DNA of 64,000 nt, taken from NCBI RefSeq assembly GCF_027922425.1, contig NZ_BSFQ01000015.1, positions 1 through 64,000 of the forward strand, in the 5' to 3' direction. Below the pieces are notes generated by a model. The model searched no databases and was not told the DNA's origin. It was given only the letters and a program-made list of their open reading frames with translations. Position numbers and translations under genes: made by a program. Position 1 is the first letter of the stretch. Every line of letters starts with the position of its first letter. This stretch comes from Pseudonocardia halophobica (GTDB taxonomy: Bacteria > Actinomycetota > Actinomycetes > Mycobacteriales > Pseudonocardiaceae). Positions 1 to 8,165 of this stretch are shown here, one piece after another.

Positions 1-90
1 CGGCGGCAGCGCGGTCTCCGGCGGCAGCGCGGTCTCCGGCGGCAGCGCGGTCTCCGGCGGCAGCGCGGTCTCCGGCGGCAGCGCGGTCTC
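1..90 (-). repeat. Tandem 18-bp coding repeat (PPETAL), open at left edge
   Basis: Five back-to-back identical copies of CGGCGGCAGCGCGGTCTC start at base 1; a decayed sixth unit covers about 91-108. Read on the minus strand in the frame of the surrounding gene, each unit encodes Glu-Thr-Ala-Leu-Pro-Pro. The array continues beyond the left edge, so the copy number is unknown. Identity at the DNA level, not only the protein level, suggests recent expansion by slippage or unequal exchange; unit changes would keep the frame. Confidence 0.95.
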
Positions 91-1158
91 CGGCGGCGCT
101 GTGTCCGGGGCAGGCTCGAAAGTGTCAGTCGGCTTTCGTGAGACGCCGGTGTCATCATCTTCCGGTGGCGCCGATCGGACAAGTTCGTCCGGTTTCTCAT
201 CCGTCGCACGGGTTGTATCCCCCGACCGAACAGCCTCAACATCTCGCTGGTCCATCGGCGTATTCTCCGTACGCCAACGAACTTCCTCTGCTGCGTCAAG
301 CTGGCCTTGCGGTGTTAAAGACCCTTGGGCGCTACGAACTCGTTCAACAGCATCATCGATCAATTCCTCCTGTGCAGTGTGCCGGGTACGGGTCTTCTCA
401 ATTCCCGCGTCATCCCGTATGGACACGTCCAGCCCCTGGCCTCGACGGCTATGGAGCTGCTGCATTGGCTGCCTGTCCCAATCCGCTTCGGAAATACCTG
501 ACTCGTAGGCATGGCGTGCGGCAGCGGTATGGCCCGCCTGCACTTCTGCACCGGACATACCCTCGGCGCTTCGGTACGCGGCAGCCTGATCGTTCGCGTA
601 CTTCCGGGCCTCTCCGGGTTCCCACGGACGGTTACGCGAAGCGAGAGGCGCCCTCGGGTCACTGAGTAGCTTGTCGACCCGATCATCTTCATTTAGCTCC
701 TTTACTACGTCATCGAGGTCCTCGAAGCTCTCGTCATCCTGCGCTTGGCCTAACTTCTGCGCGTCAACTCGGCGGATGGGTCCGGCCTCCTGCCGCTCCG
801 CAACACTCCAGAACCTAGCTTCGCTCCTGTCTTTTCCAGGCGCGACGCCCCCCGGGACTTCTGCCAGGCCTGGGCCCCCATACTCTGCTATCGTCGCGTC
901 ATCCGGAAGCTCCGCCAACGGGACGATAGCCCAGCCCTCTTTCAGCGATCCAGTCGGAAGATCGAACAGGCGTTCAAGGGCCTCAGGTTTCTGATCCCGG
1001 ACCGTCTTCTCCGCTACGATGCGTCCAGCCACCCCGAGCCTTTGAGCGGCCTCCACTTCTTCTAGCGGCACCACCGTTACTGGCCAGTTTCCAGCACCTT
1101 CCCAGCGACCGGCTTGCGGTTTTCCTATCGAGCTTTCCGTGCGTTCGCTGTCGCTCAT
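1..1158 (-). CDS. Unknown acidic protein with C-terminal PPETAL repeats (3' end outside window)
   Basis: An open frame runs from ATG at 1158 to the left edge without a stop (386 codons seen). GGGAGG lies about 9 bases before the ATG. I recognise no domain. The N-terminal 130 residues look globular, followed by an Asp/Glu-rich segment, a helical stretch with many Gln and Arg, then a Pro-, Glu- and Thr-rich tail ending in hexapeptide repeats. There is no signal peptide or membrane segment in the visible part. It is the fourth and last visible gene of the GTPase operon, 48 bases after the previous stop. GC is lower than in the chromosomal genes to the right. The repeat tail could be a linker or spacer before a further C-terminal domain. 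Confidence 0.8.
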   Translation of the reverse strand, partial: MSDSERTESSIGKPQAGRWEGAGNWPVTVVPLEEVEAAQRLGVAGRIVAEKTVRDQKPEALERLFDLPTGSLKEGWAIVPLAELPDDATIAEYGGPGLAEVPGGVAPGKDRSEARFWSVAERQEAGPIRRVDAQKLGQAQDDESFEDLDDVVKELNEDDRVDKLLSDPRAPLASRNRPWEPGEARKYANDQAAAYRSAEGMSGAEVQAGHTAAARHAYESGISEADWDRQPMQQLHSRRGQGLDVSIRDDAGIEKTRTRHTAQEELIDDAVERVRSAQGSLTPQGQLDAAEEVRWRTENTPMDQRDVEAVRSGDTTRATDEKPDELVRSAPPEDDDTGVSRKPTDTFEPAPDTAPPETALPPETALPPETALPPETALPPETALPP

Positions 1159-1206
1159 TGGTTCCCGCCTCCCAGGGTATGCCTTAAGCTGACGAAGCTT
1201 TCAACA

Positions 1207-1887
1207 TCAACGCTCGGCGCGACCAGTCCGCCTTCTTAGCGGGCTCTTCGAATCAAGGTGCGACCTAGACTCGTTGTCGTCAATCGCACCAGCCCTTTGC
1301 GACAGGCGACGTAAATCGGTTAAAGGCGAAGGCGGGGTGCATAGATGTATAGATCGTTGCGATGCACCACGCACAAGGAGGATGCGCGCGCTGTGCGCAC
1401 CTACTGAGCCGATCGAAACTCGGGGCGAGACCGCCGAGGCAGCGATCCGCCTCAATTCTTCCGAAAGCGCCGCTGGCGCCACCTGATAATCGCCCCCTTG
1501 CTCGTCGCATATGAGCGCGTCCAGAAGCTCAGACGCCACCACCCTTGTTAAAGAACTCCCAACCTTCAGAAGGAGTGGCGAGCCACTTCTGTCGACGACC
1601 AGGCTTGTTGCCCAAATGGCGCGGCCAATGAAGTCAATCCGACGCTGAGACGCAGCTCGGTTAATCAGAAGGGCCATGGCCCTGTCTACCAGAAGTACCG
1701 CCGCGAAGTAGTTGTCGCTTATTGTGAGCGCCGACGACACGGCCGCATTTCGCAGCAGGGGGGGCGGTTCACAATGACGGGAAACTCGCTCAGAGTCGAA
1801 ACAGCTCCACGAGTAATCGAACTCCTGCGACTGCCCCCGTGTCAGCAGGAAGGCCTCGAGGCGCCTTAGGGCTGCATCGTCAGCCAT
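1207..1887 (-). CDS. Unknown 226-residue protein of the GTPase operon
   Basis: ATG at 1887 lies inside the last codons of the upstream GTPase gene (about 22 bases of overlap), with CAGGGGGCGGA just before it, so translation is probably coupled. No family is recognised. The middle (about residues 45-130) alternates hydrophobic strands and helices, with a cytosolic look and no clear transmembrane helix. The last 50 residues are polar and rich in Arg and Ser. It has no Walker motif and no obvious catalytic signature. Tight coupling to the GTPases suggests a partner or effector, which is inference from position only. Confidence 0.75.
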   Translation of the reverse strand: MADDAALRRLEAFLLTRGQSQEFDYSWSCFDSERVSRHCEPPPLLRNAAVSSALTISDNYFAAVLLVDRAMALLINRAASQRRIDFIGRAIWATSLVVDRSGSPLLLKVGSSLTRVVASELLDALICDEQGGDYQVAPAALSEELRRIAASAVSPRVSIGSVGAHSARILLVRGASQRSIHLCTPPSPLTDLRRLSQRAGAIDDNESRSHLDSKSPLRRRTGRAER

Positions 1888-2897
1888 TCCGCCCCCTGGA
1901 GGATGAGAAACCCGTCCTCGTCCGTCTTGCAGCCAGTAGCGAAGGCGTTAGCCGCCTCCAAAAGGTAACGGTCACTTCCAAGGAGTTGGCGCATCATTCG
2001 GAAGTAGCTCGCGTCGCGTCGATCTCCATGTAGACGAAGCGCAAACCGAATCACGTACCTCAATGGCTGCTCGCTGTCGATGGGGTTGTACTTCGCATCC
2101 GCTTGCTGCTTCCGGAAGACTGGTAGGTACCTGTCCTTTGGGGAACCGTGGTACTCAAGTTCGCCGACCGTTTGTATTGGCGTTATTACCACTGCCGCCA
2201 GCTCGCCAAGGCGCCCGAAGGAAAGATGACCTAGCAGCTTATCGTACCCTTCAACCACTCGCTTTCCAAGCATTTGCCTCGAGACTCCGTCGCGTATATA
2301 ACGTTCGCATCGAATAGGTGCGAGGATAATTAACCTAGGCGAGGGGAGATCCTCGAGGGCTAGCTGCAGCATGTTATGAATGAAATCCGGCCGATTCCGG
2401 CTCCGATGCCAGAGCCCATTACGTTCCAACAGCGCTGGCGTATCTATAGGAATCAGGATCGCATCGCTGTCGCGAATAAGTCCCCGCACCCATTCTCGTT
2501 GCTGGGAGCCAGCGCTGTCCTCTATCCACCCTCCAGGGTAATCCACGAACTCCAAACGGAGTGTAGGCTTCTTGCCACGCCGGCCTAACGCAAAGTCAAA
2601 AGCGCGCCAGTCTGCTGTGCCAGAGATGCCAGCGGCCATGTCTGGCTTGAGCCCGTCGGTTGCGAAAAGTCGCTGGAGCTGGACGATTTTGCGATCGAGC
2701 TCGTCCGCGTCGTCGGGATCTGGCGTTAGCTGAAGATCTTCCCTAACAACGACGCTCTCCATCTGATCGTACATGGTAGCAAGCATGCTCGTCTTCCCAA
2801 CGCCGCTCGGCCCAAGCATTGAAACACGCAGCGAAGTCGTCGCTGGCTTCAGCCGGTCGGCAAATCGCCTCAGCGCTTGCCCAGAGTACTTGAGCAT
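1866..2897 (-). CDS. TRAFAC/YcjX-like P-loop GTPase
   Basis: 343 residues. The P-loop GPSGVGKT is at about residues 29-36, and a G3-type DYPGG follows strand 'LEFV' at about 119-123. LIPIDTPALLE and ILAPIRCER follow at about 148 and 190. The DYPGx form after a long insert resembles YcjX/DUF463 proteins and the 'double-GTPase' proteins described in predicted bacterial conflict systems. A classical NKxD is not seen; the 'API(R/K)CE' segment may take that place. No membrane segment is evident. It starts 6 bases after the stop of the dynamin-like gene and overlaps the next gene. The GTPase fold is well supported; the exact subfamily is not. Confidence 0.85.
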   Translation of the reverse strand: MLKYSGQALRRFADRLKPATTSLRVSMLGPSGVGKTSMLATMYDQMESVVVREDLQLTPDPDDADELDRKIVQLQRLFATDGLKPDMAAGISGTADWRAFDFALGRRGKKPTLRLEFVDYPGGWIEDSAGSQQREWVRGLIRDSDAILIPIDTPALLERNGLWHRSRNRPDFIHNMLQLALEDLPSPRLIILAPIRCERYIRDGVSRQMLGKRVVEGYDKLLGHLSFGRLGELAAVVITPIQTVGELEYHGSPKDRYLPVFRKQQADAKYNPIDSEQPLRYVIRFALRLHGDRRDASYFRMMRQLLGSDRYLLEAANAFATGCKTDEDGFLILQGAEWLTMQP

Positions 2898-2903
2898 CCC
2901 AGG

Positions 2904-5120
2904 TCACCTACCCGTCACCTGGAGAGGCTTGGCTGCTGCCCGCTTGACAACATCGAGTGCCTCGTTCCAGTCTTGTCGAACTTTTGTCCTGTCGCCAAGC
3001 TCGTCGAACTGCGCCTCCCAGATCCGAGCTCGATGCTCTAAGTAGAGGCTGCGCCAAGCCGCTTTAGAACCGCTTGCGCGGAGAGCGCGGTCAACGAACT
3101 CTTCGACTACGGCTGCGGCAACCTGATTCGGCTCGCTCAACCAAGCATCGAAAGCTTCTTCGATTCGGTAAATTGCGCGCTCGTGGAGAACTTCGAGAGC
3201 CTCATAGACACTTTCAGCATTAGCAGAGACCCTGATTTGCTCCTGTCCGATCGCCCCGTCAGGGTGTAACACCATCAAATGCGGACGCAGCCGGTATTGG
3301 AGAAAACCTCGATAAGTTAGGTCGACGGAGCAAAGTACCTCGATAGCGGTCGCCAAGATTTTGGCATCACTCGGGACCAGCGTCGCCAGCTTGCGGAAGA
3401 ACTCAGTGCCTGAGGCTGAGTCGATAGTCGAAAGCTCGCAATCATCCCGCAATTTAGCAGCAACTTCCTCCCTTACATGCTCCAATGAAAGCCGCAGGGT
3501 ACTCTCGAGGGGTTGGAATTGATCGTTGACGCGAGTTCTCAGGCTGTGGAGCGAAACATTAAATGCTGAACTGTAAGCACCATGTCTACGGGCCAGGCTG
3601 TCAATATCCTCCAGAGCCGGCACTGCGACCTCGGTTCTTGCGCGCTCAATAGCAGCATCAACTTGTTGTGCCAATTCAACATTCGGCAGCGCCGCATTTA
3701 AGCGCAAGTTGGCAGCTAGGTCCTCTAGGCCATTCGTCAAGCGCGACCACATGTCGTCAAACAAGCTATCGAACGTCGTAAACTCTCGTTCCGTACTCCC
3801 CTCGGAACCGAGACATGCCGCGGCTTCGGCAATATATTGATTGACGTCATCCCGCAAATGATCGAGCCTATCTTGTGTGGCAGCAGCAAATTCGTCGTCA
3901 AGGTGAGCCCCGTGTCGGTTCAGATAATCGACGACCTCGGCAAAGACCCTGAGCTGGACCTCATCGGGGTCAGTGCAATCAGCAACTATCATTTTGGTAA
4001 CTTCAATATGTTTGCTTGGCGCACTGCTTAGGAGCTGCTGACAATTGGCGTCATTACTGCCGATGCCAGATGCACTTCCTGTGCGATTGAGGACGACAAA
4101 GGACCACTTTTCGAGAGGTAAGTCGATCAGAGCACGCTTCGCCAGATCGAATAGGGCAACGTCCTTGTCGCCCCAGTAGTCGCCAGTTGGCGACGGGAGC
4201 TTCACAAAGACCACAGCATCGACGTCATGTCCGAGTACAGTCACCAGACGTTCTTGATCACCCACTCCGGTGTCGCCCAGGCCAGGCATGTCAATAACAC
4301 TGCAGTAGCTCGACCCCTTTCGAGGAAAAGCGCAGAAGAGCTGCACTTCCTTTACTGCCAGGTAATTCTGAAAGATGCGGTTGCCGTCTTCGTCGTCCTG
4401 TGCCACGAAGGTGCGGACCTGGTCAAGACCTATGCGCCTTGTTGGCCTTCCAATTAGACTCTGGTAAGCAGGAAGGTATTGGTGGTAGCGCTGGAGGTGC
4501 TCGTATTTGGCCTGAGCGACCGTGGATTTTTTGAGTTCTGCTGCAAGAGGCGGCAGGCTCCGTGTACTGAATTCGTCGAGAGAGCGAGGGGGGCGGCCAA
4601 GCCGCATGTCTGAGTAGTAGGGTGATAGAACTTCCTCCAGAAAAGAGCTTTCATTGTGAAATACGACCTCACCGTGAGGCTCAGTTTCCGTACTATGCGA
4701 GATAGTGCTACGTACGCCCGTACAGTGTGAGCCGGAGCCGTCTGGTATCTCGCGTCGTGAGAGCCCGGTAATGGATTGCAGCAGCTTACTCTTGCCTTGC
4801 CGGGCACGTCCAATGACGCCAATGTTTATTGTCGATCGAGCGAATCTAGATTGCAGCTTCCCAAGTTCAAGACGCTCAGCTTGAATCGAACCAACGAGAC
4901 TCTCTTGTGAAAGTTCCCCCAGGCGGTCAAGAGCGCTATCAGTGGATAGGCGCGTTAGCAGTTCAGTTCGTAAGCGCTCTAGTGATTTGAGCGACTCCTC
5001 GAGGGCGTTAAGTGCGTCCTCTGCTTGGCAAACCGCTACGAGCCGTGGTTTTCTGCGCTGCAGGATGTCCCTTAAGGTTTGTGTCTGCAGATGCGCATCC
5101 TGATCGATAACCTGGCTCAC
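2904..5120 (-). CDS. Dynamin-superfamily-like large GTPase
   Basis: 738 residues from GTG at 5120 (GGGGG a few bases upstream). An N-terminal helical or coiled-coil segment (about 25-95) precedes G1 GRARQGKS (104-111), a conserved Thr in CTGVRST (G2 region, about 134), G3 DMPGLGD (277-283) and LNRT (344-347) in place of NKxD. A long, mostly helical C-terminal half follows, as in bacterial dynamin-like proteins and LeoA-type GTPases. No strong transmembrane helix is seen, so any membrane contact would be peripheral. It is the first gene of the four-gene operon. In this superfamily GTP hydrolysis drives membrane remodelling, and several bacterial members take part in phage defence. A defence role here is inference. 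Confidence 0.85.
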   Translation of the reverse strand: MSQVIDQDAHLQTQTLRDILQRRKPRLVAVCQAEDALNALEESLKSLERLRTELLTRLSTDSALDRLGELSQESLVGSIQAERLELGKLQSRFARSTINIGVIGRARQGKSKLLQSITGLSRREIPDGSGSHCTGVRSTISHSTETEPHGEVVFHNESSFLEEVLSPYYSDMRLGRPPRSLDEFSTRSLPPLAAELKKSTVAQAKYEHLQRYHQYLPAYQSLIGRPTRRIGLDQVRTFVAQDDEDGNRIFQNYLAVKEVQLFCAFPRKGSSYCSVIDMPGLGDTGVGDQERLVTVLGHDVDAVVFVKLPSPTGDYWGDKDVALFDLAKRALIDLPLEKWSFVVLNRTGSASGIGSNDANCQQLLSSAPSKHIEVTKMIVADCTDPDEVQLRVFAEVVDYLNRHGAHLDDEFAAATQDRLDHLRDDVNQYIAEAAACLGSEGSTEREFTTFDSLFDDMWSRLTNGLEDLAANLRLNAALPNVELAQQVDAAIERARTEVAVPALEDIDSLARRHGAYSSAFNVSLHSLRTRVNDQFQPLESTLRLSLEHVREEVAAKLRDDCELSTIDSASGTEFFRKLATLVPSDAKILATAIEVLCSVDLTYRGFLQYRLRPHLMVLHPDGAIGQEQIRVSANAESVYEALEVLHERAIYRIEEAFDAWLSEPNQVAAAVVEEFVDRALRASGSKAAWRSLYLEHRARIWEAQFDELGDRTKVRQDWNEALDVVKRAAAKPLQVTGR

Positions 5121-5372
5121 TCGGTACCCCCAGGGCTCGCGGAAGATGCTGCTGAGGCGGCCCTGGCGGTGGGTCTGACTGCGATCATGTCGTTTGCCAG
5201 CGCAAGGGTTTGCAAGCAGGCATAGTCCTCGCCTCGATGGGTGCTAGCAATGGTCCCTACGAACCGCACCTGCGATGGTTCGCAAACTACGTACGTTTTT
5301 AGGCTGGATGGTGCTAACGACAGGCACGAACGCTACGTCGAGGCTCGGCGATTGGCCTAAAAGGTCAGTTCG
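5121..5372 (-). promoter_or_regulatory. Upstream region of the GTPase operon
   Basis: About 250 bases without a convincing gene between the first operon gene and the IS256 remnant. It should hold the operon promoter. The 6-mer GTTTGC occurs twice (near 5191 and 5208), 17 bases apart, and a short ACGTACGT palindrome lies near 5290. No clean sigma-70-type pair stands out. The IS remnant begins at about 5373, so an insertion-derived outward promoter is also possible. Confidence 0.35.
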
Positions 5373-6003
5373 GGCCTGTCAAGAAGTCTGTGTAAGTCGA
5401 TCTAGGAAAGGGTCAGGACAGGTAGGGGCTGATGCGCTCGGGGAAGGCCAGGGCGAGGGCGCCGAGGGCTTGTTTCCAGCCCTGGACCCCGGCTCCTTCG
5501 ACGAGGCGTCCGGGGGCTCGGCGCTCGTTCGCGGGGAGGCCCTTTCCTTCACCCGAGCTCGCCCCGCTTGTCTTCGATGTCGCGGATGGCGAGCCAGAGC
5601 AGCTTGATCGCGGCGTCGTCGTTCGGGAAGTGGCCGCGGTTCCTGATGATCTTGCGGAGCTGGTAGTTCAGCGACTCGATCGCGTTCGTGGCGTAGATGA
5701 ACTTCCGGAGCTCGGGTGGGAAGGCCAGGAACGGGATGAACCGCTCCCAGGCGTTGGTCCAGGTCAACACGGCCGCCGGGTAGCGACGGCCCAGGTCGGA
5801 CTTGGCGAAGGCATCCAGCTCCAGGCGGGCGGCCTCTCGGTGGAGGCGGTGTAGATCGGCTTGACGGCCACGGCCACCTTCTTGCGGTCCTGGTAGCTGA
5901 CGAACCGCCTCGCGGCGGGCGGCAGGTGCACGGTGCCGGTCTGCACGCTGCTTTGCGGCCAGATGGCCTCGATCGCCTCCGGGAAGCCGGCCAGCCCGAT
6001 GCC
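5373..6003 (-). pseudogene. IS256-family transposase remnant, 5'-truncated and frameshifted
   Basis: Minus-strand frames together encode the C-terminal part of an IS256 (mutator-type DDE) transposase: GLAGFPEAIEAIWPQ, then FVSYQDRKKVAVAVKPIYTA, then AWERFIPFLAFPPELRKFIY, the NAIES motif with the catalytic Glu, and the usual C-terminus QALGALALAFPERISPYL ending near 5413. A frameshift separates the pieces at about 5840 and another indel lies near 5545. GGCCTGTCAAGAAGTC at 5373 looks like the terminal inverted repeat. The N-terminal half is missing; the break lies next to the IS110-type gene at about 6003. Confidence 0.85.
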
Positions 6004-6004
6004 C

Positions 6005-7204
6005 CTATGGATGCCAAGCCGCGGTCGTCTTGGTGCGGGTGGCAACCGTGGCGGTTGTCGGGGGCGTGAGCAGGCTGAAGACGTCGCGGGCGATGTAGCG
6101 CTTGAGGCAGCGGATCATCTCGCAGCGGATCTTACCCTCGGCGAGGCGTCGCTGCAGGTACTGCTGGGTGCGGGGGTCCCAGCGCAGCCGGGACAGGGTG
6201 ATGCGGTAGAGCGCGGCGTTGGCTTGGCGGTCGCTGCCGCGGTCGAGCCGGAGCCGCTGGGTCCTGCCGGAGGAGGCCTGGACCGGGCTGACCCCATAGA
6301 GCGCGGCGTAGGCGCCCTCGGCGTGAAGCCGTTCGGGGTTGTCCCCGGTGGCGATGAGCAGTGCGGCGGCGCTGTCCGGACCGATCCCGCGCCGTGCGAT
6401 CAGTGCGGGGGCGTGCGCGGTGACCAGGGCGCGCAGTCGCTTGTGCAGATGGTAGGCCTCGGCCTTGAGGGCCAGGATCCGGGCGGCGAGGGTGCGCTGG
6501 GTGAACACGACGGTGCAGGCGAGGTCGCCTGCGCCCGGGGAGGGGCCGGGCAGCTCGGCGCAGCGGCGGACCAGGGTGGCCGGGCCCAGGCCGGCCAGGG
6601 ACTCGCGCAGCGCCGGGTCGGCACCGACCAGGACCGCCTTGAGCTGGTTGGTCGCCTTGGTGGAGGCGTTGACCGCCGAGTTGCGGGCCATCCGCAGCAC
6701 CAGCGCAGGCCTACTCCCCAGCTCCGGCCCGGTCGCCTCGGTCCCGGCCCTTCCTTCACACCAGGCCAAGAAGTCGTCGACGAGGAGCAGGTCAAGGTGC
6801 AGCGCCCGCAGCGCAGCGAGGACGAACGACCTTGACCTGCGACGAGCGACGACCACACTGACGCCGCGGAGGAGGACCACAGCAAACGACGGGCCGTCGC
6901 CGCGTTCGATCCCGACCTGGTCGACCCCGACCCGGTGCAGGCGCCGGCACAGCCCGCGCAGCCCGGCCCGGGTGTGGGGCACGGTGAACCGGTCGAGCGG
7001 GGTGCCGTCGCCGGCCACGACGGCGACTGCGTGGGTATCGCTGGCCCAGTCGATCCCGCCGGTCGGCGCCGCCGTCGCGGGGCCGAACCACCCGGCGGGA
7101 TGCTCGGCGGGATGCCCGGCGGGATGCTCGGGGGGTCGCGGAGAGCGGTCTGTCGGCGCGACACTCATCGTCGCCTCCTGTCTGTTGCCGCAGCAGGTAG
7201 GCAC
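6005..7204 (-). mobile_element. IS110-family transposase (DEDD type)
   Basis: 399-residue frame. The N-terminal RuvC-like DEDD part shows GIDWASDTHAVAVV and a VGIER motif. The C-terminal transposase_20-type part contains IARRGIGPDSAAALLIATGD and the region around YAALYGVSPVQASSGR, typical of IS110. The segment after GVSVVVARRR does not match the family's usual N-K-D-D-R-F-D-A stretch, and neighbouring frames continue the expected QVK pattern better, so compensating indels may have damaged the third and fourth acidic residues. The N-terminus carries a His-Pro-Ala-rich repeat. IS110 elements lack inverted repeats, so exact ends cannot be set. It abuts the truncated IS256 copy. Confidence 0.8.
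7093..7128 (-). repeat. Three 12-bp units in the IS110-type 5' end
   Basis: CGGCGGGATGCT, CGGCGGGATGCC and CGGCGGGATGCT follow each other, encoding His-Pro-Ala-Gly/Glu units near the transposase N-terminus. This may be local slippage; it suggests that the true start codon could lie downstream of the repeat. Confidence 0.8.
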
Positions 7205-7552
7205 CCGGTGGTTCCCGACACGGCAGCCGGTCGCTTACTGATCGGCGCTCGTCGGCGCGCAGCCCTGTCGCCAGTCGGCGTGCCGGGGACCACCGGGCCC
7301 CGCAGAACTCAGCGTGGACCTCGCACGGTCGAGCGAGCAGGGCGATCACCCGGTGGCCACCAGTGGTGCGTCCGAACCATCCCAGCCGGCCCGGACACAA
7401 GGAAGGTGCACCAGTGAGCGTCGAGCCTCGCGCCTACGTGGGAGCCATTATGGGAGCGAAACGCTGATATCGAGGAGCCATCGAGGGTCTCACCGACCTG
7501 GGAATGGTGAGGAAGGCGCTGGTAGATGACCCAGTGAACGGATAGGTAAACG

Positions 7553-7597
7553 CTCCTAAAGCGGGTGTCGCAGGTTCGAATCCTGCCGGGGGCACCA
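7553..7597 (+). tRNA. tRNA-Arg(CCU) 3' half: attachment-site remnant
   Basis: CTCCTAA (anticodon loop, anticodon CCT) is followed by the 3' anticodon strand AGCGG, a short variable region, T-arm GCAGG-TTCGAAT-CCTGC, acceptor strand CGGGGGC and ACCA. The bases 5' of 7553 do not pair with AGCGG and supply no D-arm, so the 5' half is absent. This is what an integrated element leaves at its distal end after tyrosine-recombinase integration into a tRNA 3' half. By that logic the intact gene and the integrase should lie to the left, outside the window, and the host chromosome to the right. Confidence 0.8.
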
Positions 7598-7602
7598 CCT
7601 CT

Positions 7603-7621
7603 CACCAGCGACTTGCTGGTG
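7603..7621 (+). terminator. Hairpin just after the tRNA remnant
   Basis: CACCAGC-GACTT-GCTGGTG forms a perfect 7-bp stem 5 bases after the tRNA CCA end. It has no clear T-tract. It may be the original tRNA-Arg transcription terminator moved together with the 3' half, or simply host flank. Confidence 0.4.
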
Positions 7622-7789
7622 GCGAGGTTCTCGACCGCGAGTCGTGGAATCACTTGACTGTGAAGTTGTCTCCCATGCCGCGCCGCAGTCGCCCCTGGGG
7701 ACACGTCGGTATTCGGCGAGATGCAGGCGGCAGAGCTCGACGCCGAGATGACTCGAGCGGCTGTACGCGCGTCTTCAGCGGTGTCACGA

Positions 7790-7950
7790 GATGCGCAACG
7801 ACCGACCGCGCGCCGGCCACACCTGCCGCCCGCCCGCGGCCAGCACCACCCGGAAGGTCCACCACATCCTCCACGCCGCTCTCGACCGGGCGGTGCGCCG
7901 GCGCCACCTGGGCGTCAACCCGGCGGCCGCCGAGCCGCCGCCGACGACTC
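7790..7950 (+). pseudogene. Tyrosine recombinase (phage integrase) fragment
   Basis: Plus-strand translation near 7845-7940 gives TTRKVHHILHAALDRAVRRR followed by HLGVNPAAAEPP. This is the typical end of the SAM-like core-binding domain of phage integrases (repeated-helix 'vL..AL..AVR.g.l..NPa'). No catalytic domain follows: the sequence down to about 8165 is in different frames and shows no Arg-His-Arg-Tyr signature. It is probably a relic of an element that used the same or a nearby site. I see nothing else between 7622 and 8165. Confidence 0.6.
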
Positions 7951-8165
7951 TGCGACCTCGACCGCACCCACGTGCGGCAAGGGACGGAAGCTCAACATCC
8001 GAGCCTCACCCCGCTGCCCTCGCCCCGAACGGCACCGCCCGCACGTACCGCAGCACCCGCGAGCGACCATGTCGGTGAGCCGTGGAGCCTGCATGCCGTG
8101 GTCGTCCGCCGCGCTCCTGGCGGGAACGCGGTGGACGCGGCGTGAGTGGTTACGGGCGCGGGCGC

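Noticed and set aside
1..90. CRISPR-like array
   Set aside because: Units are 18 bp with no spacers and lie in a protein-coding frame.
7500..7600. Complete tRNA gene
   Set aside because: D-arm and 5' acceptor strand are absent; only the anticodon loop to CCA is present.
7309..7704. A minus-strand reading frame carrying GRIRTCD
   Set aside because: This peptide is the familiar antisense translation of a tRNA T-arm; the DNA is the tRNA-Arg remnant.
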